Positions 1 to 6,098 of a stretch of 36,857 nucleotides of DNA are shown here, in pieces. Position 1 is the stretch's first letter, and each line of letters starts with the position of its first letter. This DNA is from a virus. The notes beneath the pieces are model-generated. The model made no database searches, was not told where the DNA came from, and saw only the letters and a list, made by a program, of their open reading frames with translations. Both the position numbers and the translations under genes were made by a program. The stretch spans positions 1 through 36,857 of the IMG/VR virus record IMGVR_UViG_3300029448_000040; one strand, 5' to 3'.

Positions 1-1498
1 TGCGACCATCATCAAAAACAATCGGGTGGTCACCTTTAAGGTCTACTGCCTTACGGAGTTGGACGATAATGTTCTTGTCTGCTTCACGGTCATCGTCACC
101 TCTCGCACCAACTGCCTCACCGTACATCTGCTTGTACTTTTGAGTGTACTTAGACGGTTTGGTCTTCGCACCCTTATCACCCGGTGCAGTTTTGTATGAT
201 GCAGGATCATTATCTGGTTTATCAGCACCTTTCGCAAACTGCTTTGCTCGTGCCTCTTTCTCTTTATCAGAGAGTCCCTTGTAATACTTTTTGGGTTGTG
301 TGCCAGGTAAATCTTTGACATCTGGGTCTTGTGCAACTTTTTGCTCAAACTGTGCGTTGATGTCAAATGCCTCAAACATTGCGTCGAACGATTCGTTCTT
401 ACCTGAACGTGCCTTTGCCACACGTTCCATTTCTTTCTTACGAACCTTTGGAAGTAAACGTTTTGACAAAGCACCCACAGCAGACTTTTTCTTTTCAAGC
501 ATCTTATCCACCGATATCTTTTGTGTCGTAGACAGGTTTTTATAGTTCGCACCCATTTTGCCCGCAACTTTGCGTCTTAGAATGTTCAGTGCTGCCTTTC
601 GTGCCCGATATGCCAAACGGTCTGGAGGTGCAACACGTTTTGCCTTGATTTTACGGAAACGTGCCAAACGTGGTGCGAGTCGTTTCATCCGACGACCCAT
701 CTTTAGACGTTGCTGAAGTGTCAGTGGTTTGCGTTCTTGGAGGTCTTTCTCCTCTTCATCGTCCTCATCGCCCAATTCGTCATCTGGAATTAGAAAGTCC
801 AAAGCAGGAATGTCGGAGTCTTGAGGATCAAGTTCATCAAACTCATCATCGTCATTGGTGTCGATACCAAACAACTCACGGTCTAGTTCATCATCATCAA
901 CTTCTAGGTCTGCTTCGGTGAGTTGTAATTCTTCTTTTATTATCTCATTCAGTCCCATAGATTTCTTTACGGCATTGAACATTTCTTCAGAATCAATGCC
1001 TTTAGGTGTGCCCTTCTTGAAACTGACCATATCATTATTCTGAACCGCAAGACGCATCTTGCTTGCACTCATGCCAGTAACACCTTCGGAATCAGGGTCT
1101 CTTTCCCCTGCCGATTGGACATCAATGCTATTAAATGTATAATCTTTGCCGTTGTATTTGTTAAGCAAACGGTCAAATTCTGGAACACGGTCTGATCCTG
1201 CTACCATAATGATATCAGTAAAACCTTCTGTTTGAAGTTCTTTTAGCACATTGATAACAGTCTTCGCATCTGATTTGGTCACCATATTACCAAATGCTTG
1301 TTTTGCGAACTTGACTTTCTGATCGTATGAAAGGGGGTCTTTCTTATTTTTTGGATCAATTTGTACAGAGGTATGAGACAAGTAGATTCTTGCAGTGGCA
1401 CGTTCCTTACGAGCGACAGCATTGATTTTGTCTGCGAGTTTCTTATGACCAACAGTCGGAGGGTTCATCCGACCAAAGGCAAATACAATTTTCTTCAC
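1..1498 (-). CDS. Cytidylyltransferase-like nucleotidyltransferase with long charged C-terminal tail (3' end cut by window edge)
   Basis: The reading frame is open to the left edge, so at least 499 codons are present and the C-terminus is missing. I start it at a GTG at 1498, preceded by AAGGA seven bases upstream. Residues 1-150 look like a nucleotidylyltransferase fold: GRMNPPTVGH at 9-18 is the (H/T)xGH-type nucleotide-binding signature, GSDR lies near 101, and SASKMR at 144-149 matches the late (I/S)SxTxIR motif. A very acidic stretch (about 200-251) and then a strongly basic stretch (about 260-310) follow, which suggests nucleic-acid or virion contact. The known family transfers CMP or AMP to a small phosphorylated substrate; the substrate here is unknown. 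It follows the ligase-like gene and has its own TATAAATA late box at 1536-1543, so late expression is likely. Similar tailed nucleotidyltransferases are, to my knowledge, carried by marine T4-like phages. Confidence 0.75.
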   Translation of the reverse strand, partial: MKKIVFAFGRMNPPTVGHKKLADKINAVARKERATARIYLSHTSVQIDPKNKKDPLSYDQKVKFAKQAFGNMVTKSDAKTVINVLKELQTEGFTDIIMVAGSDRVPEFDRLLNKYNGKDYTFNSIDVQSAGERDPDSEGVTGMSASKMRLAVQNNDMVSFKKGTPKGIDSEEMFNAVKKSMGLNEIIKEELQLTEADLEVDDDELDRELFGIDTNDDDEFDELDPQDSDIPALDFLIPDDELGDEDDEEEKDLQERKPLTLQQRLKMGRRMKRLAPRLARFRKIKAKRVAPPDRLAYRARKAALNILRRKVAGKMGANYKNLSTTQKISVDKMLEKKKSAVGALSKRLLPKVRKKEMERVAKARSGKNESFDAMFEAFDINAQFEQKVAQDPDVKDLPGTQPKKYYKGLSDKEKEARAKQFAKGADKPDNDPASYKTAPGDKGAKTKPSKYTQKYKQMYGEAVGARGDDDREADKNIIVQLRKAVDLKGDHPIVFDDGR

Positions 1499-1535
1499 AG
1501 GGTTTTCCTTAGACTTACCTGATTACATTACCATC

Positions 1536-1543
1536 TATTTATA
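1536..1543 (-). promoter_or_regulatory. Late promoter box (TATAAATA)
   Basis: The minus strand reads TATAAATA exactly, the T4 late-promoter consensus recognised by gp55. It overlaps the stop codon of the ligase-like gene and lies about 38 bases upstream of the GTG start at 1498, which fits a leader carrying the AAGGA ribosome site. Confidence 0.7.
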
Positions 1544-2768
1544 CTTTTTGCCATCCCTTGAGGACTTCTGGTGAAAAGTTTGCATAACTAAATTGCAGTC
1601 GATCAACCAGTTTGATTGCATTTCCTGAATGATCAATCGCAACATATCCCTCTTGTTCTGTCACTTTGTATCCATCCTTGGTTTTGAGGAATGTACCAAT
1701 ACTTTTTGTTGTGTCCATTTTTTTGATGAATATTGACTTGACTTTTTGGATATCTTTATAAATCGTGAAAATATCGACAAGTGCTTCTGGTTGTGTTACC
1801 ACCTTTAGCATATCTTCTTTCTTCTGACGAGCAGGTGCTTTGCCTCGTTCAGTCTTCTTTGACTCAATCTGCTCGTCATAATATGTAATCAGATAATCTA
1901 CTAAGTCACGGACAAACGCACGAGGTGACCCGATGTCTTCTTGATCACGGACTTTGCTATTAATAAATGCCTTGATGCGAGTATTTAAATCATTGTTCTC
2001 TGCGATTGCATTCATCACGGATGCATCGACACCTCTGAACTTGCGTCCGATAGTGGACAGCAAACTTGTCACTTCGGTGGTCTCGTCTTCGGTAAAGGTT
2101 GCGACACCAGACACATCACGATAGGTTGCGTTATCCATAAACACCGATGATGTCTTTTTGAGTTTGCCCACAATGTCAGCAGTGAAGTCTGCCTTCATTG
2201 ACTCTAACGACTTACCAGTATACTTGGTGTGCCAAATGACACCAATCTTCGCACGACCAATCTTACCCGCTAAACCAGAACCAACAGGAACCGCATACAC
2301 GATTGTGTTTGGTTGGAACGTCAGGTTCGATTCTCCATCTATTTTTGTTTTCTTGAGATCAGATTTTGTAAATAAGAGATCACCTTGGATAATGTCCGTG
2401 ATACCCAACTTTGAAAATTCAGATAGTGCAATTGCAAACTTTGATTTAAGGTCTGTAGGTAGTTCTTTAGCACTTCGTATTTCGCTTTGAGTTTTGTACA
2501 ATAATGGTTGAACATTGAAGATTCCTTTTTTTGCTACAAAAAATTTCCCATCTCTGGGGTCTATTCCCGCAAATATAGCGGGTGCTCCATCCCACTTCAC
2601 TGTCGTGTTGATCGGTTGCGTTGCCCGACCTGACATCATATCTCGTAATGACTGTAAAAAGTTGATTGCCTGACGAGTGCCATCCACACCCCCATTGAGA
2701 ACCAAATCCTCAAGGTGCTCCATGTGAACATTCTTTTCTTCAGACAGAAATGCTTGTAATCTTTGCAT
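1539..2768 (-). CDS. Putative divergent ligase-like nucleotidyltransferase (phage protein of unknown function)
   Basis: A 409-residue protein that I do not recognise by name. Its motif order resembles the covalent nucleotidyltransferase superfamily (DNA/RNA ligases and capping enzymes). KWDG at 58-61 fits motif I (KxDG) with K58 as candidate nucleophile. QGDLLF at 128-133 resembles motif III. EGYVAID at 373-379 fits motif IV (EGxV), and KLVDR at 386-390 could carry the motif V lysine. A mainly helical region of about 200 residues separates motifs III and IV, longer than in known ligases. If correct, the enzyme would adenylylate itself and act on nucleic-acid ends. The first 30 residues include a segment repeated in the small frame just upstream. 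The ATG at 2768 has only a weak GGAA site. The gene lies between a PD-(D/E)XK-like protein and a cytidylyltransferase-like protein. Function is inferred from motifs only. Confidence 0.6.
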   Translation of the reverse strand: MQRLQAFLSEEKNVHMEHLEDLVLNGGVDGTRQAINFLQSLRDMMSGRATQPINTTVKWDGAPAIFAGIDPRDGKFFVAKKGIFNVQPLLYKTQSEIRSAKELPTDLKSKFAIALSEFSKLGITDIIQGDLLFTKSDLKKTKIDGESNLTFQPNTIVYAVPVGSGLAGKIGRAKIGVIWHTKYTGKSLESMKADFTADIVGKLKKTSSVFMDNATYRDVSGVATFTEDETTEVTSLLSTIGRKFRGVDASVMNAIAENNDLNTRIKAFINSKVRDQEDIGSPRAFVRDLVDYLITYYDEQIESKKTERGKAPARQKKEDMLKVVTQPEALVDIFTIYKDIQKVKSIFIKKMDTTKSIGTFLKTKDGYKVTEQEGYVAIDHSGNAIKLVDRLQFSYANFSPEVLKGWQKV

Positions 2769-2883
2769 CGATACATTTTTCCAATTTATACGAATTGTGA
2801 AATTCTACGCCCACCCCGTTGTCGAGGATCAAATCTTCAATGTGCTCCATATGCACATTTTTTTCTTCAGTTAAATATATCAT
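2740..2883 (-). pseudogene. 47-codon orphan gene head duplicating the N-terminus of the ligase-like gene
   Basis: An ATG at 2883 overlaps the TGA stop of the upstream gene (ATGA) and opens 47 codons ending in TGA at 2740, across the start of the 409-residue gene in another frame. Residues 4-24 carry EEKNVHMEHIEDLIL, nearly identical to EEKNVHMEHLEDLVL near residues 10-24 of the 409-residue protein. After that the similarity stops. The copies differ mostly at third codon positions, so the duplication is not recent. It may be a remnant of a paralogous gene lost by deletion, or a translated leader peptide coupled to the downstream gene. Confidence 0.55.
2783..2790 (-). promoter_or_regulatory. 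Possible variant late box (TATAAATT)
   Basis: The minus strand reads TATAAATT, one base from the TATAAATA consensus, about 15 bases before the ATG at 2768. The leader would be very short, so this is tentative. Confidence 0.25.
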
Positions 2884-3653
2884 TTTATTAAGAACAAGGG
2901 GTCACGGTCTAAATCGTAAGAACTAGCTCTCAGTCTACCGATTTTCAATGCCATGAGGAATGAATACCGTGCCTGAGATTTAGAGTTCGCTTTAATTCGT
3001 ATTCTAATACTACTATCGCCTACCATAGAGGAAAATCTAGGAACACCAAAGTTCATAGGATCGCTTCCAAGATAATATAATCCCTTCCCTTTAATTTGGA
3101 TATAATATGTGCTCTTTGAGTTGTAGTATTTTTCAACTTGCTCTGCCGCAAGAGATCCACCTTTGGCTAAAAAGAAATCTTTGAATCGTGCCAAATCCAA
3201 CTGATATGCGTCTTTTCTTTGTTGTAATCCCGCAGTCGGTGGTAATGTGAATTTTGCAGGTGGGGTTTCTTTTGGTTTCCACTGATCATTTGTCTTTCCA
3301 ATAATATTAAACTCTTCAGCAATACCTATCATTGTCATTGCTGCTTCTTTGGTATTGGAAGATTTTGTCTTATCAATATAGAATTGCTTTAATGTTGTAT
3401 CGAAATCCATATTCAACTGAGCAAAGTCAGCAGATAGTTTTTCCTTCAACTCAAATTTAATAGGGCTAGTTTGACTTGGTAAATATAGTTCCAAATCTGC
3501 CTTTGCGTTGTCTGCACCCGCCGGATCACCTGTGCGAAAACCTTGATCTCGCAATCGCTTGATCAAGTCAATTTCATATTGGAACCCTGCATTCTGGTTA
3601 ATTGGTGCACCAGTGTCGTTTGTAAGGGCTTGGGTATCTTTTATCTTTGCCAT
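2880..3653 (-). CDS. PD-(D/E)XK endonuclease-like protein
   Basis: I start this 257-residue protein at the ATG at 3653 (MAKIKD); a longer frame from 3689 would run deep into the previous gene. Residues 24-70 fit a restriction-endonuclease-like core: Y26 and E27 on the first helix, D53 in ADLELYL, and E68-L-K70 in FELKEK, giving the D-(X)14-ExK pattern. The rest (90-257) has no recognisable domain and is rich in Lys and Tyr. A nuclease acting on DNA or RNA is inferred from this spacing alone. Its stop overlaps the ATG of the 47-codon fragment. The neighbour downstream is ligase-like, which would suit a cut-and-seal or end-processing role. The start has no clear Shine-Dalgarno sequence, and a TATAAATA lies only five bases upstream. 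Confidence 0.5.
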   Translation of the reverse strand: MAKIKDTQALTNDTGAPINQNAGFQYEIDLIKRLRDQGFRTGDPAGADNAKADLELYLPSQTSPIKFELKEKLSADFAQLNMDFDTTLKQFYIDKTKSSNTKEAAMTMIGIAEEFNIIGKTNDQWKPKETPPAKFTLPPTAGLQQRKDAYQLDLARFKDFFLAKGGSLAAEQVEKYYNSKSTYYIQIKGKGLYYLGSDPMNFGVPRFSSMVGDSSIRIRIKANSKSQARYSFLMALKIGRLRASSYDLDRDPLFLIK

Positions 3654-3657
3654 GCAC

Positions 3658-4050
3658 TTATTTATATTCTTCAATGAACCCTTTTGCAAGCACCCCCTCT
3701 AGTTGGTACGCTTCCTTCTCATACCAAAGGTTCAAATACTCCTCTTGTGTTTTGTATTCCATCTTACCGTCAATAGCAAGTTCTTTTCTGGCGTATTGTT
3801 TGATGTGGACGCATTCGTGTGCGAGTGTTTCTATCAGTGTGTAAGTGTCGATGTCTTCTTTGACTTCAATGACAAACTCTCGTGGGGTGACTGCTAAACA
3901 ATAACCAAGTGCATCACAATCACCTTCAATTTGGATGCAAACATCAAGTGTCTTCATTCGGGGCATCAACTTGCCAATGCAGTAGTTGACAACATTCTCT
4001 GCCAAACGGCAAGTCTCTTCGTTTTCACCCCAAGCAGCCACTAGATTCAT
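3658..4050 (-). CDS. Predicted small zinc metallopeptidase-like protein
   Basis: A 130-residue protein starting at the ATG at 4050, which overlaps the previous stop as ATGA and has AAGGTGG upstream. A longer frame to 4119 exists but is less likely. HECVH at 78-82 is an HExxH zincin motif on a helix (ETLAHECVHIKQYA), and a conserved-looking WYEKEAYQLE at about 109-118 could give the third, glutamate ligand. This resembles small SprT- or DUF-type metallopeptidases of marine phages. No signal peptide or membrane segment is visible, so it would act in the cytoplasm; the target is unknown. It is the fifth gene in a tight, translationally coupled run beginning at 5328. Confidence 0.6.
   Translation of the reverse strand: MNLVAAWGENEETCRLAENVVNYCIGKLMPRMKTLDVCIQIEGDCDALGYCLAVTPREFVIEVKEDIDTYTLIETLAHECVHIKQYARKELAIDGKMEYKTQEEYLNLWYEKEAYQLEGVLAKGFIEEYK
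3659..3666 (-). promoter_or_regulatory. Late promoter box (TATAAATA) at the start of the PD-(D/E)XK-like gene
   Basis: A perfect TATAAATA on the minus strand, but it is also the Tyr-Lys-stop end of the upstream gene. Its last base is five bases from the ATG at 3653, so transcription would start at or near the initiation codon and the message would be leaderless. It may be chance. Confidence 0.4.
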
Positions 4051-4265
4051 TTCCACACCACCTTGTTCAAGTCTCTGCCACTCTTGCTCACCACAACAAA
4101 CTGATGGACACCAGTGCAACGATCAACCCACTGAGGTAAAATACAAACATTCTGAGCAACAGTTTGGGCGATCATTGGAAATCCATCATTGAAAAAAAAC
4201 ATTGTATGGCGAACCTGTTTTGCGGGTTTGTGCCACAACTTCACTAAACCACTTGTTTGAATCAT
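4047..4265 (-). CDS. Small hypothetical protein (72 aa)
   Basis: Start ATG at 4265 is chosen because TTAGGAG lies nine bases upstream; an upstream ATG at 4301 lacks such a site. The protein holds a hydrophobic centre, two Cys residues (CILPQW and DRCTGV) and a basic C-terminus. It overlaps the next gene by ATGA. I do not recognise it. Confidence 0.55.
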   Translation of the reverse strand: MIQTSGLVKLWHKPAKQVRHTMFFFNDGFPMIAQTVAQNVCILPQWVDRCTGVHQFVVVSKSGRDLNKVVWK

Positions 4266-4318
4266 AATAACTTCTCCTAACCAACGAGAGAAGTATCTCA
4301 TATGATTTCAACAAAAGA

Positions 4319-4338
4319 TATTAGACATTAGTCTAATA
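4319..4338. repeat. Perfect inverted repeat between two small genes
   Basis: TATTAGAC-ATTA-GTCTAATA is an 8-bp perfect inverted repeat with a 4-base centre. It stands four bases past the stop of the 61-aa gene and about 55 bases before the next start. It could form a weak hairpin in RNA or be a protein-binding operator. No U-tract follows on either strand, so it is not a classical terminator. Confidence 0.5.
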
Positions 4339-4341
4339 CGA

Positions 4342-4527
4342 TCACAGTTCAGTAATCTCGCCCATCGTTTCAAACTTACGAAATCTTTTTGAAAAAGACT
4401 TTGCAACATCAAAAATCTTGACTTGACCGTCTATTGGTTGAAATGCTACCAACTTACCAGACTTCTTGTGGACATAGTAAGTGTGAGGTAGCAAATCCTT
4501 GGTAGTCTCTTTCAAGACTTGAATCAT
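4342..4527 (-). CDS. Small hypothetical protein (61 aa)
   Basis: ATG at 4527 has GGGAGA nine bases upstream and overlaps the previous stop as ATGA. The protein is basic (KSFSKRFRKF near the C-terminus) with a beta-rich centre (TYYVHKKSGKLVAF). No family recognised. It belongs to the coupled small-gene run 5328-3658. Confidence 0.6.
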   Translation of the reverse strand: MIQVLKETTKDLLPHTYYVHKKSGKLVAFQPIDGQVKIFDVAKSFSKRFRKFETMGEITEL

Positions 4528-4703
4528 AACTGATTCTCCCGCTCGACATCTTCTGCCATGATTTTCAAACCCATCAACCCATTGTATGCTTGGGTCAGGT
4601 ATGGATCAATCTCACGTTTCTCAACGTGGTCAGTGAGACTCCACTCAACCTTACGCTCCAACATTGTTTCAATCTCTTCGATTGCTTCAAATACTTCTTT
4701 CAT
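4524..4703 (-). CDS. Small hypothetical protein (59 aa)
   Basis: A 59-residue frame from ATG at 4703 to TGA at 4524. The start shares bases with the previous stop (TAATG), and the stop overlaps the next start (ATGA), so translational coupling is likely on both sides. The protein is helical and acidic (MKEVFEAIEEIETML at the start). Nothing is known to me about its role. Confidence 0.6.
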   Translation of the reverse strand: MKEVFEAIEEIETMLERKVEWSLTDHVEKREIDPYLTQAYNGLMGLKIMAEDVERENQL

Positions 4704-4918
4704 TACTCAACCTCATATAGTCCAGGAAGTCCTGTAAGTTCTGGGTATTCTTTTACAATATCTCTAAGGTCAATACCACTTGGAACAGGCATATCCAATA
4801 CTTCACGGCAAACCATTTCCCATAATTGCTCGTGTCCAATTGCCGTTGGTTTTGCAAATTCACGAATAAAATTTTCAAGTGTTTCTACCCGCAACTGCAA
4901 CTCTTCAATTTCGTTCAT
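4703..4918 (-). CDS. Small hypothetical protein (71 aa)
   Basis: Starts at the ATG at 4918, overlapping the previous stop as TAATG; the frame could also begin nine bases earlier. The first 25 residues form a coiled-coil-like helix (EIEELQLRVETLENFI) followed by a Pro/Gly-rich tail. Not recognised. It is coupled to its neighbours on both sides. Confidence 0.6.
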   Translation of the reverse strand: MNEIEELQLRVETLENFIREFAKPTAIGHEQLWEMVCREVLDMPVPSGIDLRDIVKEYPELTGLPGLYEVE

Positions 4919-5328
4919 TACGCACACTCCTTCATTTCTTTTCGTACCTGAGCAATCTCTTCAATATTTTTGATTGCCCGCATACGAATTTCCATCTCAG
5001 TTGCCTTGATGTTTTCATATTCTGCGACCATCGCAAGTGCAAGTTCTATTTCTGCACGATTGTCACAAGTATCGATCAACTCAACACGACCATCGTAGTC
5101 CATGCTTGTTTCAAAGGGAATGTATGCTTCATCGCCTTCGCGACCAAACTCAGCACCGTCAGTCTCAACTTTGATGGTGTAACCTTCAAACAGATACATG
5201 CCGTTGGTAGGATGGGTAATCGCACCCTTGGCAATCACTTTACCTTCAATGTAAGCACCTTTGCTACCACGGAAATCGTAACCACGGATAACCATTCCAA
5301 CTTCTGCAAGATTTTCATATTTCAACAT
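4918..5328 (-). CDS. Hypothetical protein (136 aa), head of the small-gene run
   Basis: I choose ATG at 5328 (MLKYENL), with GAGAGAAAG just upstream; a longer frame from 5421 would run through a terminator hairpin. Residues 1-75 look like a small beta-barrel (VIRGYDFRGSKGAYIEGKV, GYTIKVETDGAE) and residues 88-136 like a long charged helix. The pattern resembles small conserved proteins of marine T4-like phages, function unknown. It leads a run of at least six coupled genes (5328 to 3658) and has a candidate sigma70 promoter directly upstream. Confidence 0.65.
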   Translation of the reverse strand: MLKYENLAEVGMVIRGYDFRGSKGAYIEGKVIAKGAITHPTNGMYLFEGYTIKVETDGAEFGREGDEAYIPFETSMDYDGRVELIDTCDNRAEIELALAMVAEYENIKATEMEIRMRAIKNIEEIAQVRKEMKECA

Positions 5329-5356
5329 AACTTTCTCTCTCTCAATCAACATGTAC

Positions 5357-5385
5357 ATTATTACAAAAAAAGGGGGTCTTGTAAA
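5357..5385 (-). promoter_or_regulatory. Candidate sigma70 promoter embedded in a terminator
   Basis: TTTACA at 5385-5380 and AATAAT at 5362-5357 on the minus strand are 17 bases apart and each match five of six consensus bases. Transcription would start about 20 bases before the ATG at 5328. The -35 box lies in the loop and stem of the terminator hairpin. No experimental support. Confidence 0.4.
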
Positions 5386-5393
5386 CCCCCTTT
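5365..5393 (-). terminator. Intrinsic terminator after the LpxH-like gene
   Basis: A 9-bp stem (AAAGGGGGT/ACCCCCTTT, 7-base loop) is followed on the minus strand by a run of seven T. It starts 25 bases past the stop at 5418 and closes the helicase/phosphoesterase block. Confidence 0.85.
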
Positions 5394-5417
5394 GCGAAAC
5401 TTTTATTTGTAAGTAAA

Positions 5418-6098
5418 TCAATCAGTTGAAGGATTATTGTAGAGAAGTTCCCAAGTTCCATCTAAATGCTCAACGAGTGCCGTGCAGTTTGTGACCCAAT
5501 CTCCACAGTTCATGTAAGATTCTTTGATCTTGGGCGAATGGGTGTGCCCTGTGATAGCACAGTCATATCCCCGTAAGTTGATATGTTTTTTGATAACGTT
5601 TTCAGTTCCAAAAATTTTATACATCCTATTAGTGAATGAACTATTCTCTTCTTTATGTGGAATATAATCCCAAATATGGGCAAAGAAATTGATTATAAAT
5701 GATGGAACCTTCATTGTAAGATCGTAATGATCCCCATGAGTAACAAGATACTTACGTCCATCAATGCCGAAATAGTCACAAGAATCGACAATTTGGCATC
5801 GACCAAACTGGAAGTCGTATTTGAAAAACGGTCTAATAAACTCGTCGTGATTGCCAGCAATGTAATAAACATTCATCCTCTCCGATAATTTTAGGATTTT
5901 ACGAATGACTTCTGTCTGAGTTTTAGTCCAATAATGTTTGCGTCTGAGTGCCCAACCATCAACAATATCCCCAACCAAATACAAGTTCTCAGCAACAAAT
6001 GAATCTAAGAATGTGTGTAATCGCTTTGCTTTACACGACTTGGTTCCTAGATGCACATCGCTGATGAAAACCGATTTGTATTTAGGTTTTGCTATCAT
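5418..6098 (-). CDS. LpxH-like calcineurin-type metallophosphoesterase
   Basis: A 226-residue protein with the complete metallophosphoesterase motif set: SDVHLG (13-18), GDIVDGW (about 43-49), GNHDE (about 81-85), THGDHYD and GHTHSP (near 181-186), which bind a dinuclear metal centre. The YLVGDIVDGW and YYIAGNHDEFIRP wording resembles the COG2908 family, UDP-2,3-diacylglucosamine pyrophosphohydrolase of lipid A synthesis. A nuclease or nucleotide phosphatase role is equally possible in a phage, because this fold is promiscuous. No signal peptide. The start overlaps the end of the gp41 gene by four bases, so it is co-translated with the helicase, and a strong terminator follows. Confidence 0.75.
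   Translation of the reverse strand: MIAKPKYKSVFISDVHLGTKSCKAKRLHTFLDSFVAENLYLVGDIVDGWALRRKHYWTKTQTEVIRKILKLSERMNVYYIAGNHDEFIRPFFKYDFQFGRCQIVDSCDYFGIDGRKYLVTHGDHYDLTMKVPSFIINFFAHIWDYIPHKEENSSFTNRMYKIFGTENVIKKHINLRGYDCAITGHTHSPKIKESYMNCGDWVTNCTALVEHLDGTWELLYNNPSTD

Noticed and set aside
43-567. 174-codon minus-strand frame near the left edge
   Set aside because: It is the out-of-frame shadow of the nucleotidyltransferase tail, which stays open from 1498 to the edge in another frame.
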